The notes beneath the pieces were generated by a model. That model was not told where the DNA came from. It did no database searches and worked only from the letters and a program-made list of their open reading frames with translations. Shown in pieces: positions 49,322 through 61,700 of a stretch of 64,000 bases of DNA. Origin of the DNA: Lithospermum erythrorhizon (Eukaryota > Streptophyta > Magnoliopsida > Boraginales > Boraginaceae). The stretch spans positions 744,001-808,000 of the forward strand of contig JADFUC010001074.1 in the NCBI GenBank assembly GCA_019722365.1, read 5' to 3'. The translations under genes and the position numbers were made by a program. Within the stretch, counting starts at the first letter, position 1; the number at the start of each line of letters is the position of its first letter.

Positions 49322-49990
49322 TTGTAGAAATAACAATGTTTGGTTTTTTGTCATCCCAACAATGCAGTGTGTTCCTTCTATTCAAGTAGTCCTATGTTTT
49401 TTTCACCATGGTTCGGATTTTTACCATTTTCAAAAGTTGTTGAATGGCTCAATGTATTCCAAAGTGCAATTATATTGTTGCAATATCAACCATGTCCACG
49501 TCTCCATGAGTCCATGAGTAGTGCATTTGTTGAATAAGTTATGTGTAACTTTCAGCAAGTACATGATTACATAAAGATGGTAAAAAGATTAAAAGTAAAT
49601 TTATTCAAGTGTAGACTAAGACCATAATCAATAGCTAAAATCTGATATTTATTTTGAACTGGTCATTAATTTAGATGTTGTACACAATGTTGAATTCACT
49701 CTGACGAATGTTCTAAATGAGCTATGCAGTGAACTCAAGTTGCCTTTTAAGTGGATCTGTAAAAGAAGAATCTGGGAGCTCATAAATAATTCATGGCTAA
49801 GTGAATCATACATATTTTTCCCATGCTTTAGAGTACCTAGCCTTCCTGGAAAACAAGCAACCAAAGCTTACTTCTTTTCTGACAAGAACCGAAAATTACA
49901 ACACAATGGAGGGATTTGATAGTACATTGGAAGGACAACTAGGTGAAGAAGATAAGGCTAACTAAATCCAGAAGATCTCTAGAGCATCAC
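49322..49990. other. Convergent intergenic region and 3' UTRs
   Basis: About 670 bases between the DUF1685-like gene (plus) and the pectin acetylesterase (minus), so it should hold both 3' UTRs and terminators. A plus-strand frame of about 80 codons from 49670 is open but resembles no family I know. Confidence 0.45.
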
Positions 49991-52900
49991 TTACATTATA
50001 TTGAGGCATGTCTTGTCGCAGGGATATGCACAATCGATAGCTTTGGTAGTATTCGCATCGCGAATTAAAGCACAGTCTCCCAACAGAGCTCCTTGCTATT
50101 CTCTGCATATTTGTAATCATGTCAACAAATGCATATCGCCACATAAATGGTATGCTGACAAGAGCAAGAAGCTTAGCTATTTAATAACACAGATTCAAGA
50201 GCTATCTTGTTTGAGTTGGCAGTTACTTCAAAGTTGTGAATTATATCAGACATTAAGCATTATGTTTATACAAACAAAAGGCAGGGAAACTAATTAATTT
50301 GTATATCAAGAAGATTGTTATACTGGAATAGTATTGCTAACTTGGTGGAATAACAGTAAAGCATCATCTTTGCTGTGTCCCACAAATTGAAGGGCAGGAA
50401 GCAATCACTATATGGATAGGGGACTGCAGGAAAATTAACTAAAAAAGGCAGGCAATACTATTTATGCATCAGGTACAATGAAGGTCACTAACTATCCGAA
50501 TTTCAGATTCAAACATTCAATATCTACAACCTTATAATGCTATCTGTTAAATTCTAAGGATAGTAATCTTTGGATTTTAATTCATGATTTTAAGAGCTGC
50601 AAGAACTTGACCCATGTCAACTAAATTGAAGAGGATCAAACCTTATTATTTATATGGGGAGAATTGCTTGCGAACCATGTATCCTGTATCTCTGATTGAC
50701 AATGAGCGAAACAAGAGTTTAAGAACAACCCGTTTTGTGCAGACATTGCCACCCGTCTAGTTGTTCTCAGCATCTGACCTCTGAAGTCTGTTTTACATAA
50801 GGAAAATGAAGCAATGCCAATACGCATTAGCAGGTGCATGTAACATGATAAGCAAATTGATGGTAAACAAGGGTTTGTTCTAATAGGAAAAAACGCACCT
50901 TGTAAAAACTGAATTTGCGATGCATTACAACTTGCATGCTTTGATGCGCATGATTTCCAGAAACCGTGGGGATCAGCAGAAGGTGGAGCTAAACTGGCCA
51001 TAAGCTGAAGAAAAAGGAGAAACGTTTAAACGATTATGTTACATACGCTTGAAGAAAGAAAGAACTAAAGAATTTTTGAAGCATGCCATGATGGAGTCAC
51101 AAAGAACCACCACTCATAAAGGAGATTTATTTGCAGGCAAAAAACACTTGAATGAAACTCAGTTACAACAATGTGACATCGGTTAAATGTGATATACCTG
51201 CCATGCATCATATGCTGCATTGAGAATAAAAAGGGGTGTCTTCACGCTGCCTACCAAATTTTGAGGGAAAAAACACTGAGAAGCAGAGATCAACAAAGAA
51301 TTAGTTGCATTTTGCTTCAGGTAAAAAGATTATTTGGTGAATGCCATCAGAGAGTTGAACATTTGTGAGAAAGCAATATTACAGAAGTAGGATCAAGGCG
51401 ACTTGTGCAAGTTTTTGGCAAGTTTTGAGCCACTCCCTGAAATTTAAATTGAAAGTCTATTAGAAAGGAGATGAAATAATTTATCAGTAACCATCATAAC
51501 CGACTTCACATTGAATTGTCTTCCACTCAATCTTAGTATACTTAGAGATTACACACGACGTCCAATATATATTAAGGACAGTAACAACTAACAAGTCAGA
51601 ATTCAACATATTTACATCCATTGCAATCATGTTTTATTTTCTAGTCTTAGCCTCATAATCATTAATTGTAACAAAACATTTCGAGGAAAGCCAGAAAAAT
51701 ACTTCAGACCACAAAGTTGAAGAACCTATCTAATTAGCATCAGGGGCTGGCTAATGTGACAACATAAAACTCATTGCATGTCGTTAACATTATTGTAAGG
51801 GTTACAAAAAATACCACCATTAGAAGTGCAAGAATTTATCTAATTAGCTCAGTTTAGGAAACAGAAAGTTCATCCTCACAATTAGTAAGTATTACCTGCA
51901 GATTAACCACATCTCGATATAACTTTCTTAAAGTGCGACCTCCAGACACATCAATTCTGGAAAGGAACAACAATTATCAGTATACAAATTATAGGGTACT
52001 GAGAAAGAAACAACATCAATAAAAAAGTATCGAAAGTTGAAAATCAGTGCATTACGCATCAAGGAAGAATCCAGCATCACTGAGACATTTCACTTTTGTT
52101 CCTTTGGGAAATGAATTACGAAACTCATCACAGTGCAATATGGATGCAAGACCTCCAGCAGAACAGCCAGAAAGAAGGGCCTGAATCAAATTTGTTCTTC
52201 ATTTACAAGATAAACCGAGGGCCTCAAGAAAATATCAAGGAGATGAGTATCATGATACCTGACTAGCATTTTTCATTCCCTTCGACATCAGTTCTTGCAA
52301 AACAGCTAACCATATCCTCTGTCCTCTAAAGTAAAGGTTTTTACTCTAACATCCAAAAGAAAAGGTACATGGTTACAACAACCTCAGATATATCACAAGT
52401 AACTAAAGAAACCATAACAGAATGTTTAGCTATCGAAAGATCTCATCTTTTTGCAATGAACACCAAAGGGAAAAACGTTTCAATCTGAATGCATAAATAA
52501 AAAATCACAGATGTTCAACAGGAATCTAACATCTAAAGACTGAATCTGCAGATCCTTAAAAATTGTAGATTTCTGATAGAACAGATTGAAAGGATCAAGT
52601 TTATCTTACAAAAATATCCACACGAAAGAGAAAAAACAATTCTGCATAACGAATAAAATATTTTGTTGTAGAACTGATGATCAAACTAACCTCAATTTGG
52701 CCTTCTCCTCTAAAAGATGCACCATCACAGTATCGAACTTTAACTCTGTTCCAACTATAAAAGTCTAAAATAGTAGCAGTCCAGTTAAATGTAAGATCAA
52801 CCACAAAAACGAACAATAACATGGACAACAAACTGTAATTAAGTGCTAACCTGGGATTTTCTGAAGCCTTTTCACTCAATATTCCAGTAAAAGGTAGCTG

Positions 52901-54197
52901 TTTTTCCATATATTTTGAAGACCCACGACGAGTTGTTTGGCGATAAACACAGCTTCTGATAGTATTACACCATCCACCTCCCTGCATCAAAATCAACATA
53001 AAAATTACATGTAAAATACTAAAATATACAAACATTATGACATAATATTTTGACAAGATTAACATTCGATCTCTAATTCTTCGCTTTATTCATTATAATA
53101 AAAGAAGAACAATCAACAACAAAACTTAGTAAATTTAACAGCAATGCAAGATTTTTCTTTCTACATAGCTTAGTGTACCAGTAGCAAAATCAAATTAAAT
53201 ATATAGATACTATCGAGTTCAGAATCAACGGGGTATAAAGGATTGCCCAAAATGATATAGACCATCTTGAATAAATTGACACATTCAATGTGGTATTAGT
53301 TACTCGTATATATTCAAACCAAAATTGCAATATGATGAGCCAAAGATAACTATATCAACTGACCTCTAAGTGAACGATCCATTTGTTTGCACCTGATCCA
53401 CTGCCACGATGCAAATGATAACCAGGCAATGTCCCATCCAAGCAAACTACAAAAAATAAATTATTATCTCAATTTTGTATAATTATTCATTCATCAAAAC
53501 CCCATTAGCCACTCAAAATTATGTAGACCACCCTCTTTTTTATACATAAAGAACTAACTTTCTTGAACCACATTAATCTTACGTAAAATATTATCATAAT
53601 GACCAAACCAAACTAAGACTTACCCAGTAAGTGAAGTCGGCTATATGAATACAACATCCTCGATCCATGTGTTAGTAAAATATTATCATAATAACCAAAC
53701 CAAACTAAGACTTATACCACTAAGTGTTGAGGTGGGCTATATGAATACAACATCCTCCGATCCACGTGTTAGTAAAATATTATCATAATAACCAAACCAA
53801 CTAAGACTTATACTACTAAGTGATGAGGTCGGCTATATGGATACAATATCCTCCGAATCTCCAATCCAGGTGTTAGTAAAATATTATCATAATAACTAAA
53901 CCATGTCAGAGTTATTTTAGAAAGTGGGGTCGGCTATATTGGTACGACCTCACCATACATAATACATGTGGGAAAAAAGAGTGGGGGGATTTTACCAGCT
54001 CCTTTGACAGCTGCAGAAGCTGGAAGGAGAGTGAGTGGCACCATCAATGGCGGCCGCGGCGAAGGTGAAGAAGAAGAAGTATAAGCAGACTCTTTTACGT
54101 ACAGTTCAGCCAAAGGATCCTCCAATCTATCAAGCAATGCATATGAACTAATACTACTACATAACATCAACACCACTACCACCATTGCCCTCTTCAT
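49991..54197 (-). CDS. Pectin acetylesterase (CE13), 12 exons, frame disrupted twice
   Basis: Exons (minus): 54197-53996, 53446-53364, 52981-52851, 52764-52691, 52345-52259, 52180-52056, 51956-51896, 51436-51383, 51275-51198, 51004-50899, 50787-50642 and 50102-49991, about 418 codons. A hydrophobic N-terminus ([15 protein letters not shown]) suggests secretion. Family blocks: [37 protein letters not shown] with nucleophile Ser about 199, NAAYDAWQ with Asp about 295, CFAHCQSE with His about 362, and a cysteine-rich end [12 protein letters not shown]. The enzyme removes acetyl esters from wall pectin. Two breaks stand out: exon 3 is one base too long to join exon 4 in frame, and exon 12 carries an extra base near 50080, between the SVG and the AIDC blocks. 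All other phases agree, so the gene is either recently damaged or affected by sequencing indels. Confidence 0.88.
53584..53945 (+). repeat. Tandem repeats (about 92-104 bp, 4 copies) in PAE intron 1
   Basis: Units start at 53584, 53676, 53773 and 53877 with taaaatattatcataataac. Each contains aaccaaaccaaactaagact (degraded in the last copy), a cactaagtg-like stretch and gtcggctatatgaatacaac. The last is a core seen in many plant dispersed short repeats. Related fragments with accaaaccaaactaagcgtt lie at 56413 and 56515. The array ends near the exon 1 donor at 53995. Confidence 0.8.
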
Positions 54198-54270
54198 TCT
54201 TCCTACAGTGTGAAAAATAAGACCCTGTTTTTATTCTTGAAATTGAATATGAATATATGTCATGATATTG

Positions 54271-54282
54271 GTATATATATAG
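54271..54282 (-). promoter_or_regulatory. Putative TATA box of the pectin acetylesterase gene
   Basis: On the minus strand ctatatatatac lies about 75 bases before the ATG at 54197, a normal core-promoter spacing. Confidence 0.45.
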
Positions 54283-56707
54283 TATGCAAAGTGGAGTTAC
54301 GATGATTATGTTTGATGAAATGTTGATTTATTTATTGGTCAGAGCTAGATCATGCTTTTGCCTTAATTGTCCTTTGCCATAATAGTACTTGATGAGTGAA
54401 TGAGTTGGAAGTAAAATTATATCAATATGTCTCGATATCTAACCATAAAATAGATCCATTTATATAAAATATTACCATATGATGTCTGGCTAGCTGGGAT
54501 CCAAAGAATGACATCAACTATTATACTTATTTCACAATAAAAAATAAAATGTAGGCAGTATAATGAACTATTTTGGAATGAATTATTTGTTGGAAAATAT
54601 AATTAGTGAATAAATGGAATAATTTGGAATGTGGAATGGTACAGCGAAGATGGTGAGAGTATAATGTTTGGTGATCAGCTCACTGGCATGTCGTTTTCCT
54701 ATTATAGATCTTGTCTCTTTCCTTTATTTTTCTTTCATTTTCAGCATTCGGTTCCAGTTTTTCAATTGAGTAATACATTAATAAGTCGGCAATTGTCTTC
54801 TCACAGTGACTACAAGAATCATACTTATTTTATATGATTGTATTAATTGATATTCAATTATTTATTTTAAAGATTTTCCATGATAATACTCATTATAATG
54901 AAGTTTAATGTTATCATTGTAACTTTCATCATCATCATCAATCTATCCATAAGATGGACACATGATCCATGTTTTTTGGTTATTGACGATATACAATATC
55001 ATCGAATTGAAAAAGGACATTCAAACTCTTGCTTCCTAAAAAATGTAAAAAAAATTTAAAATAAGTATGTCGTGTCTCGCCTCATAGCTATATGAATCTC
55101 CACTCGCCCCATTCCACCCGCCAAAATGGCGATAAGGCAAGCGCCTTTTACAATAGTGGTGTGTGTAATTTGATAGTCTTACTCTTCTTCCCAATTGATC
55201 CATTAAAAATGACTACTAAGTAATACCTTATGCTAATGGGGTAATTATTTTAGCTAAAGACCATCATCCTTCAATAATATCATGTCTTAGATATTCAATC
55301 AGTAAAACATACTGCCATACTGTATTTGATCAATATATAAATTCTTATTATTGAATATCGATGGGATATCTAGTACTATATGCTAGTATAAATTATACGG
55401 AGTACTTAGTATTATTGTTTGCTAGTTGACTTGCCAACAATTATGAGCACATAATCTAACAACTCACCATTATCTGTAGTTACGTTCTATATCGTAATAA
55501 TGGCAAATCATTATTTGAATGATACTATTATTAGTTAATTAATTTATGGTTAATCATTAACATTGTGTGAATTGTGAATGTCCAAGAGCGATGATATTAC
55601 TACTATCACATGAGAAGGAATAGATCATGCTGGGAAATGGGGACCTAATAATAATGATTTAAAGAAGAATGAAAATGGTCACAAAATTCATATGAATTTC
55701 TAGATAGACGACGTACAACAACGCGTTAAAATGAAACGTCAAGCATCAAAAGTCGTTATTATACAAGATCATGACATATTTGTAAAATGGTAATGATTTC
55801 TCCGGTCTAATTTTTACTCCCCGTAACACTGCCTTTTTATCATTTTGACATTTTACACTTCAATCAGTCGACGCTATCAATGTAATCTTAAATAAAATAC
55901 ACTGAGAACTCTAAATTCATTCGTACTCCATTTTAATATGCTTCAATTTATCGTTCAAATAAAAACAAATGAAATACCTCAAAAAATAAAACAAAACCGG
56001 CCAAACATCACATTCACTGATTGTAAACAAAGTACAGCTCCTCCAATTGAAAATACTTCGTACATCTCTAATTTGAATGGGAGGCAGTATATCACAAGTT
56101 CAATAACTGAAAATTCCTTCCCAATTCTTATGGAAAACTGCAAAGTGTCTTATAACTACTGGGGGAACCAAAAGCTCTATCTTTTTCAACCTTTTTCAAG
56201 CAGTACAGTAAGTGTGACCTAATTATTCTTTATGTACAATACTTTAATAGACAACCAAGATATCTATAGTCTCAAGCCTGGCAACTTGAGCTCAAAGCAT
56301 CTCAATTGCTTTTGAGTGCCACTATGCCAGCAGGAACTCTGTAAATCAAATTGTGAAACTGTGAAATTCAGACGGGGTTACCTGTTGGAACACATATTGT
56401 GACACCAACTAACCAAACCAAACTAAGCGTTATCGCACTTGTATATATACACATGGTTGGCTGATGGTAGTTAAAGAATCTAAAAACTATCAAAGCTCTT
56501 GATCTTCAAAATAACCAAACCAAACTAAGCGTTATCCCACTAAGTAGGACTTAATTTTCATAATGCAAAAGGAAAACTAATTAGTCATCACTAATCTTCG
56601 GAAGTTCTTTGATACGAGTACTGCACAGATACATACAGAAACCATGGTAAGGAGAAGGTTATGAAGCGCCTCCAGTTTCTTCGAGCCATACGATTAGGAA
56701 GTCAGCT
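54283..56707. other. Intergenic spacer
   Basis: About 2.4 kb holding the upstream region of the pectin acetylesterase gene and the 3' flank of the coiled-coil gene. Two short fragments of the aaccaaaccaaactaagcg repeat occur at about 56410 and 56512. Open frames at 54631-54837 and 55938-56222 have no family resemblance and are considered chance. Confidence 0.5.
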
Positions 56708-57438
56708 TCACGAGTTTCCAGGAATACCCTGAAGAAGGCATTTTGCGTTCTGTAACATTGCATCAATCTCCTCATTTGAGGCATCAAGCGAGCGTAGTCT
56801 CTTAATCTTGTCCTGCCACTTCTCCATTTGCTCCTTGTGAATTCTGAGAGTTTAACATAATAAGTATAATTGGAATCTATGATCTATCTTCTACCAAGTT
56901 TAACAAATTCGCCAGCTTTCAGATCGAAACTCACAAGATCATTCGCTCTTCAAATTCGTTACTCAGTTCCTTCAACATTAATTTCCCAGATTCCAACAGT
57001 TCTGACACCTTAAAAAAATGTTGAGATGCAAATTAACAACACGTTAAGAGTTAAGACGATAACATAACTCTGTATTAGCATAGCTTCCCCTCTATTCCAA
57101 AGAAAGGATCAAATGAGTTGAAAGAAATTTAAAACTACCTGCTGAGTGAAGTTATTGATCTTTTCAAGGATGCCTGCAATTTCATGTTCTACTAGTTCAG
57201 AAACCACGACGTTTTCTTCAGCATCTTCGCCTACATTATTTGTAGCTACTTCATTGATCATTTCTCCATCTTCCACCTGCAAATTATAGTAAATTGACAC
57301 CATCAGGAGACAAAAGTCTTAAAACTCTCTTTGTTTGCCTTAATTTATGATAAATTCAACAAATTTGAGTTCAAAGAGACGAAGACATACAGAAGTTCTC
57401 ATGCGTTTGTTCATGGCACAGGAGCCTTCGTTTTCCAT
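56708..57438 (-). CDS. Small coiled-coil protein, 131 residues (4 exons)
   Basis: Coding exons on the minus strand are 57438-57391, 57276-57139, 57008-56935 and 56843-56708. All have GT-AG borders and consistent phases, and the protein ends ...LLQGIPGNS. Residues 1-45 are acidic and poorly conserved in appearance. From about residue 45 (HEIAGILEKINNFTQQ) to 120 the protein is helical and highly charged, with heptad-like spacing through SELLESGKLMLKELSNEFEE and HKEQMEKWQDKIKRLRSLD, then ASNEEIDAMLQNAKCLL. It looks like a conserved plant coiled-coil protein of a small complex, but I cannot name the family. An E2F-like motif lies 2 kb upstream, in what may be a leader exon. Gene structure is more certain than function. 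Confidence 0.75.
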
Positions 57439-58659
57439 GCTAAATTTACAGCAAAATTCTGAAGAAAACCGACTGTTAATGATATTGTAGTAGGCTAAAT
57501 CATCCACCTAATCTCTCCATGACAACGTAGAGCTCATGAATAAAATGAACGAGTAGCTCCACAATCAAAGTTCTTACTATGACAAACCAAATATTATACT
57601 GAATCAAAAGCAAGAAACCACAATAATTATTTGAAATACGTAAGTTTTTGTTATTTTACACAATCACAGTCGATACACTACCTACGCTCAGTTTTAGTTA
57701 CCTGACACTATTTCATCTGAGAATATACCCAAAGGCATGAAACAGCCTCTATATCACAGTAAGCATCATCCACCCCCCTCTTATCCTCGCATAGGCGGAT
57801 CCCCTTCAAAAAACATTCGAAGACGTTAATGTTAACGCATTTCATCACACGATCATGCTTATAATTCCACCCTCGATTCTAAAAACAATCACACGCTTCA
57901 AATGAACTCATCCACAATCCAATACTTATCCTTTGAAATCAAGCATTATTACATCATCACTAATACTATTTCAATATATTAATACTAATATCATCATATA
58001 AAAAGTTGCAAATGCTGACAAGTCTTTTTATATCATATTAATTGGGGTAATACCATTCTTCTATCTATAAAATCTAAAAAGCAGCAGCCATTAAAGAATA
58101 ACTGTTACTCTCTCTCTCTATTTTCTTTTATATTTGACGCTTTCTGGGATATCATGTTCCTTGACATCAATTATTCTTTAAAACTAGTATTCAAAACAGG
58201 CAGAAAATATTATGAAACTATTTTAAAGATTTAATGATAGTAACCTTTATATTTATTAAAATAATAAGCAATTAATAATTAACGGTCAAAGTTAAAAAAC
58301 GAGGTAAGATAAGTATTCATCATACTTTATACTGCATATACGCATTTATCAATAAAGACAATTATACCAAGCCAATTATGGATAGAGACGAAGAGATCTA
58401 ATCTTAAGAATATATTCATTTGTTATATATTATTAATTTATTATTACTTTCATCAATATGATTTTCTCATCATATGTCATTTTCAATATTTAATAATTTA
58501 TATTAGTTAAATAATAATATATTTTAGGTAGAACTATTATTGTTATTATTATTATAATATAGAAGTTAATAACTATATATGATTTGGAGTAGAATTATAT
58601 TATTATTATTAATATTATTATATTATTAATATTTACATTTAATTAGAAGACATCAAATT

Positions 58660-58770
58660 GTTAATTAAAAAAAAATTCAAAAGAGTATAAATTTTTACAC
58701 AATTTTAGAATTATTTTGAATTAAACATAAAAAATGTATCAAATATTTCAAATGTCAGGATCGCAAAGCT
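58660..58770 (-). repeat. Dispersed repeat, copy 2 (inverted relative to 22.2 kb)
   Basis: On the minus strand acattttttatgtttaattc and aaaattgtgtaaaaatttat match the copy at 22230-22345 with scattered changes, and both are preceded by a gcgatc-containing stretch. Confidence 0.5.
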
Positions 58771-59456
58771 ACTACTAAGACATTAATAAAGCGCTTAATC
58801 CACCTCTTCCTCTCAAATTAATACCGAATATCAGTATGAGTAAAAAACGAGGTATACATGAATTTACAAACAACTACCAATCTACGATCTATCTGCAACG
58901 CAACCTCTAAATCGATAATGAATCTTATTGAGATAAATATATCATTTCCCAAAATCAGTAAAATAAACATCAGAGTAAATAAATCATTTCTGCAATTTTT
59001 GGTTTAAAAATAAGTTCTATATGAATACAACGAGACAAAAATTATACTTATCAGATAATTGATCAAGCAATTTTTGAAGCACAAAACAGCAGAAAATCAA
59101 AATTCTTTATATTAGATAACTGGGATCTGGTACAGTTTGAATCACAAAACCAGTAAAAATCAATTTTACATCCTCCATTTCAAACATATCATCTAATTTG
59201 ATTTTCAAAGGCCAGAATTAACAAATTTTGTGACACATCACATTGGATTCATCATAAAAGACAGTATAATCTAAATACAGATGAACACATTTATGATGCC
59301 ACCAACATAACATATACACAAATATACTTCAAAGTCGACAATGAAATTAAAAGTGGACAAAGAAGAAAAACAAAAATACATAAAATTGAAATTAATGAAG
59401 AATTTGGGGCGGAAGAAACATCAAACCCTTCAGAAAACTCAGAGTCGGGTTGTTTT

Positions 59457-59466
59457 GGCGGGAAAA
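59457..59466 (-). promoter_or_regulatory. E2F-like site, possible promoter of the coiled-coil gene
   Basis: On the minus strand ttttcccgcc fits the E2F consensus TTTSSCGC. It lies about 2 kb before the ATG at 57438, which would require a leader intron. The link to the gene is inference. Confidence 0.3.
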
Positions 59467-61099
59467 TGATCAATTACAGTTTGGGATTTTGAATTTGAAA
59501 AATTAATGAGGAACCTTTACCAAAATATGAAATGAATTGTGCTGGGCTGAGATAAAGCCTACTTAATAAAACATTCCCACGATGAGTCCCTATTTTGTTT
59601 TCATATACGTCAAAAGCGGGTACAACGTTTAGAAACTACGATATCAATTAAAATAACTACATCGTGTATCATGTTACTGTGCCACCATTAATCTTCTAGA
59701 ATGTAGCTTGTGACATATCACGAATGTCAGATAAGTGTGAATAATACGATATGAGAAACAATATATCGCATCTAATCACACGACATACAGTTCTCTCTCA
59801 GTCGACGGTTTCCACCCTCCTCTTGTATTTGTTAGAACACAGATGAATTTCTTTATAGTGATATTTAATTTGTGTATCACAAATGATCATGTAGATATGA
59901 CAAAGAACAAACTTCAGAGCAGAAAACCAACTAGGATTATTGCAAATTCAAACCCCAACTTTATATATTAGATTTTTCTTGAATTTGCTATCGTATATAA
60001 TTTTGTAAATTATTTCAGAATGAAAAGGTAGATTCCCCGCTATTTCTTTATCATATATATATAAAGACGTATTAGACCTGTTGTCTTCTGTGGATTAACT
60101 GACCAAAATACCTTTTACCTGAAAGTCATAATTGTATTTGACAATTTATTGTGTTAAATACAATATAACCTATATTCATATGCAAAAAAGATTTTTATCA
60201 GATCACTTATATACAAATCGTGGCATGGTATTTAAAGATAAGACTACTTAATAAAATTATTAAGTTTGATATTAGAATTAACACATTATTTTACTTGAAT
60301 AACTGCAAAATATTATGTTAAGAATAATTATGGGTTAAAATATGATGAAAAATATTGTTAATAAATATATTTAAAAGTATATATTAAATTTAATTTACTA
60401 AAAAAATATTATAATTTGTTATTCAAATCAATGCTACGTAAGATAGGAATAGATGATGAAAAGTTTTTGTTAATTTGATCATTAAAAATTAATTCGTATT
60501 AATCTTCATACTTCCTCCATCCCAATTTTGGGCTGATCAGCGTATGAAAAATATTCTCTTCCTTTTAATGATCATATAATTCAACGAATTTATTCCTCGA
60601 TATTTCCAATTATTATCCCTTTAATAGCATTTTATTTTCATGATTAACAAAGTCTTTTTTGATAAAGTACATTTGTGGATATTAGTAATATTCATCGCTC
60701 CTCGACAAAGCATTTCCTTTTACCTTCCGCGATCAAGAATCTATATAATAATTTTTTAATATTTATTGAAAATCTTTATTAAGGTAATAGCATATCCTCC
60801 TCCAATCCATTTTAATCAATTTCTCACATATCAGAAGTTAAATATTTTATCTTCATTACTCTTTTTAATTATATTATAAATTTTTTATTAAATAATATTA
60901 AAAGTATTATAAAAGACGAATCCAATTATATAAATTTTATATTTTTTAGAATAATGAATAATACATAATCGATGGTCAAAGTTCAATTTCAAAAAAGTCA
61001 AATGACAATTAAAAATTGACGTATGGTAGTGAATCATAACTTATCAATTAGTTATGAGTTTTAACACCAGCACTATTGAAAAGAAAATTGAAATCCATC

Positions 61100-61700
61100 T
61101 TTCATAACGACGTCATACTAGTATTTATAAATTTTAAATTTTGGTGTTTTTGAGTTTTAAATAATTTTAACTATTAGAAAAGAAAAATTAGCGAACATTT
61201 GTAGATTATGGGTATGCAGTCTTCATAATTATTTAGTTTTTCATAGCTGAGTTTTTAAATAATTTCATTTATCAATGTAAAGAAAATCGAACGATCTTTA
61301 AAGATGGATTAAATTTAGTATTTATAAATTTACTTTTTAAATAATTTTAACTTTCAAAAAAAAAATTAGTTAACCTTTTAGAGATGTATAGATTATGATG
61401 TTTTCATAATTTTAAAGTTTTGTTTGTCGAGTTTTAAAAAGTTTTGACTATCGACAAAAAAATTAAACACTCTTTGTAGATGGATTTTGTAATGTAGATT
61501 CATAATTTGCTGTTAAATTCTTAATAATTTTGACCATTGAAAAATAAAAATGAATAATCTTTAGACGCGGAGAAGAAAATATTCATAATTTTGAAATTTT
61601 GTTGGTTAAGATTTAAATAATTTTGATTGTTAAAAAAATTTATCTTTTAGACAAATTTAGCAGTAGTATTCATAATCTCTTTATATTTAAATGGTTGAAA
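61100..61700 (+). repeat. Degenerate minisatellite, about 91-bp unit, 6 copies
   Basis: The motif gttttaaataattttaacta, in diverged forms, recurs at 61154, 61251, 61333, 61431, 61516 and 61611. Each copy is followed by a run of A residues around ttgaaaaa(a)aaatta, then a tagatt or tagatg stretch, then ttcataattt. There is no coding capacity. Confidence 0.7.

Larger units (their letters stand above)
57439..61090. other. AT-rich upstream spacer
   Basis: No coding gene is seen. The stretch 59400-59520 is less AT-rich and carries the E2F-like site, so a promoter and leader exon of the minus-strand coiled-coil gene may lie there. At 58660-58770 is the inverted partner of the repeat at 22230. The stretch 58500-58650 is rich in attattatta. 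Sequence at 60500-60560 begins like a Stowaway terminus (cttcctccatcccaatttt), but no matching end was found. Confidence 0.45.

Noticed and set aside
49670..49920. Open plus-strand frame of about 80 codons between the DUF1685-like gene and the pectin acetylesterase
   Set aside because: No start context, no splice-consistent neighbours and no family match. It overlaps the expected 3' UTR of the pectin acetylesterase.
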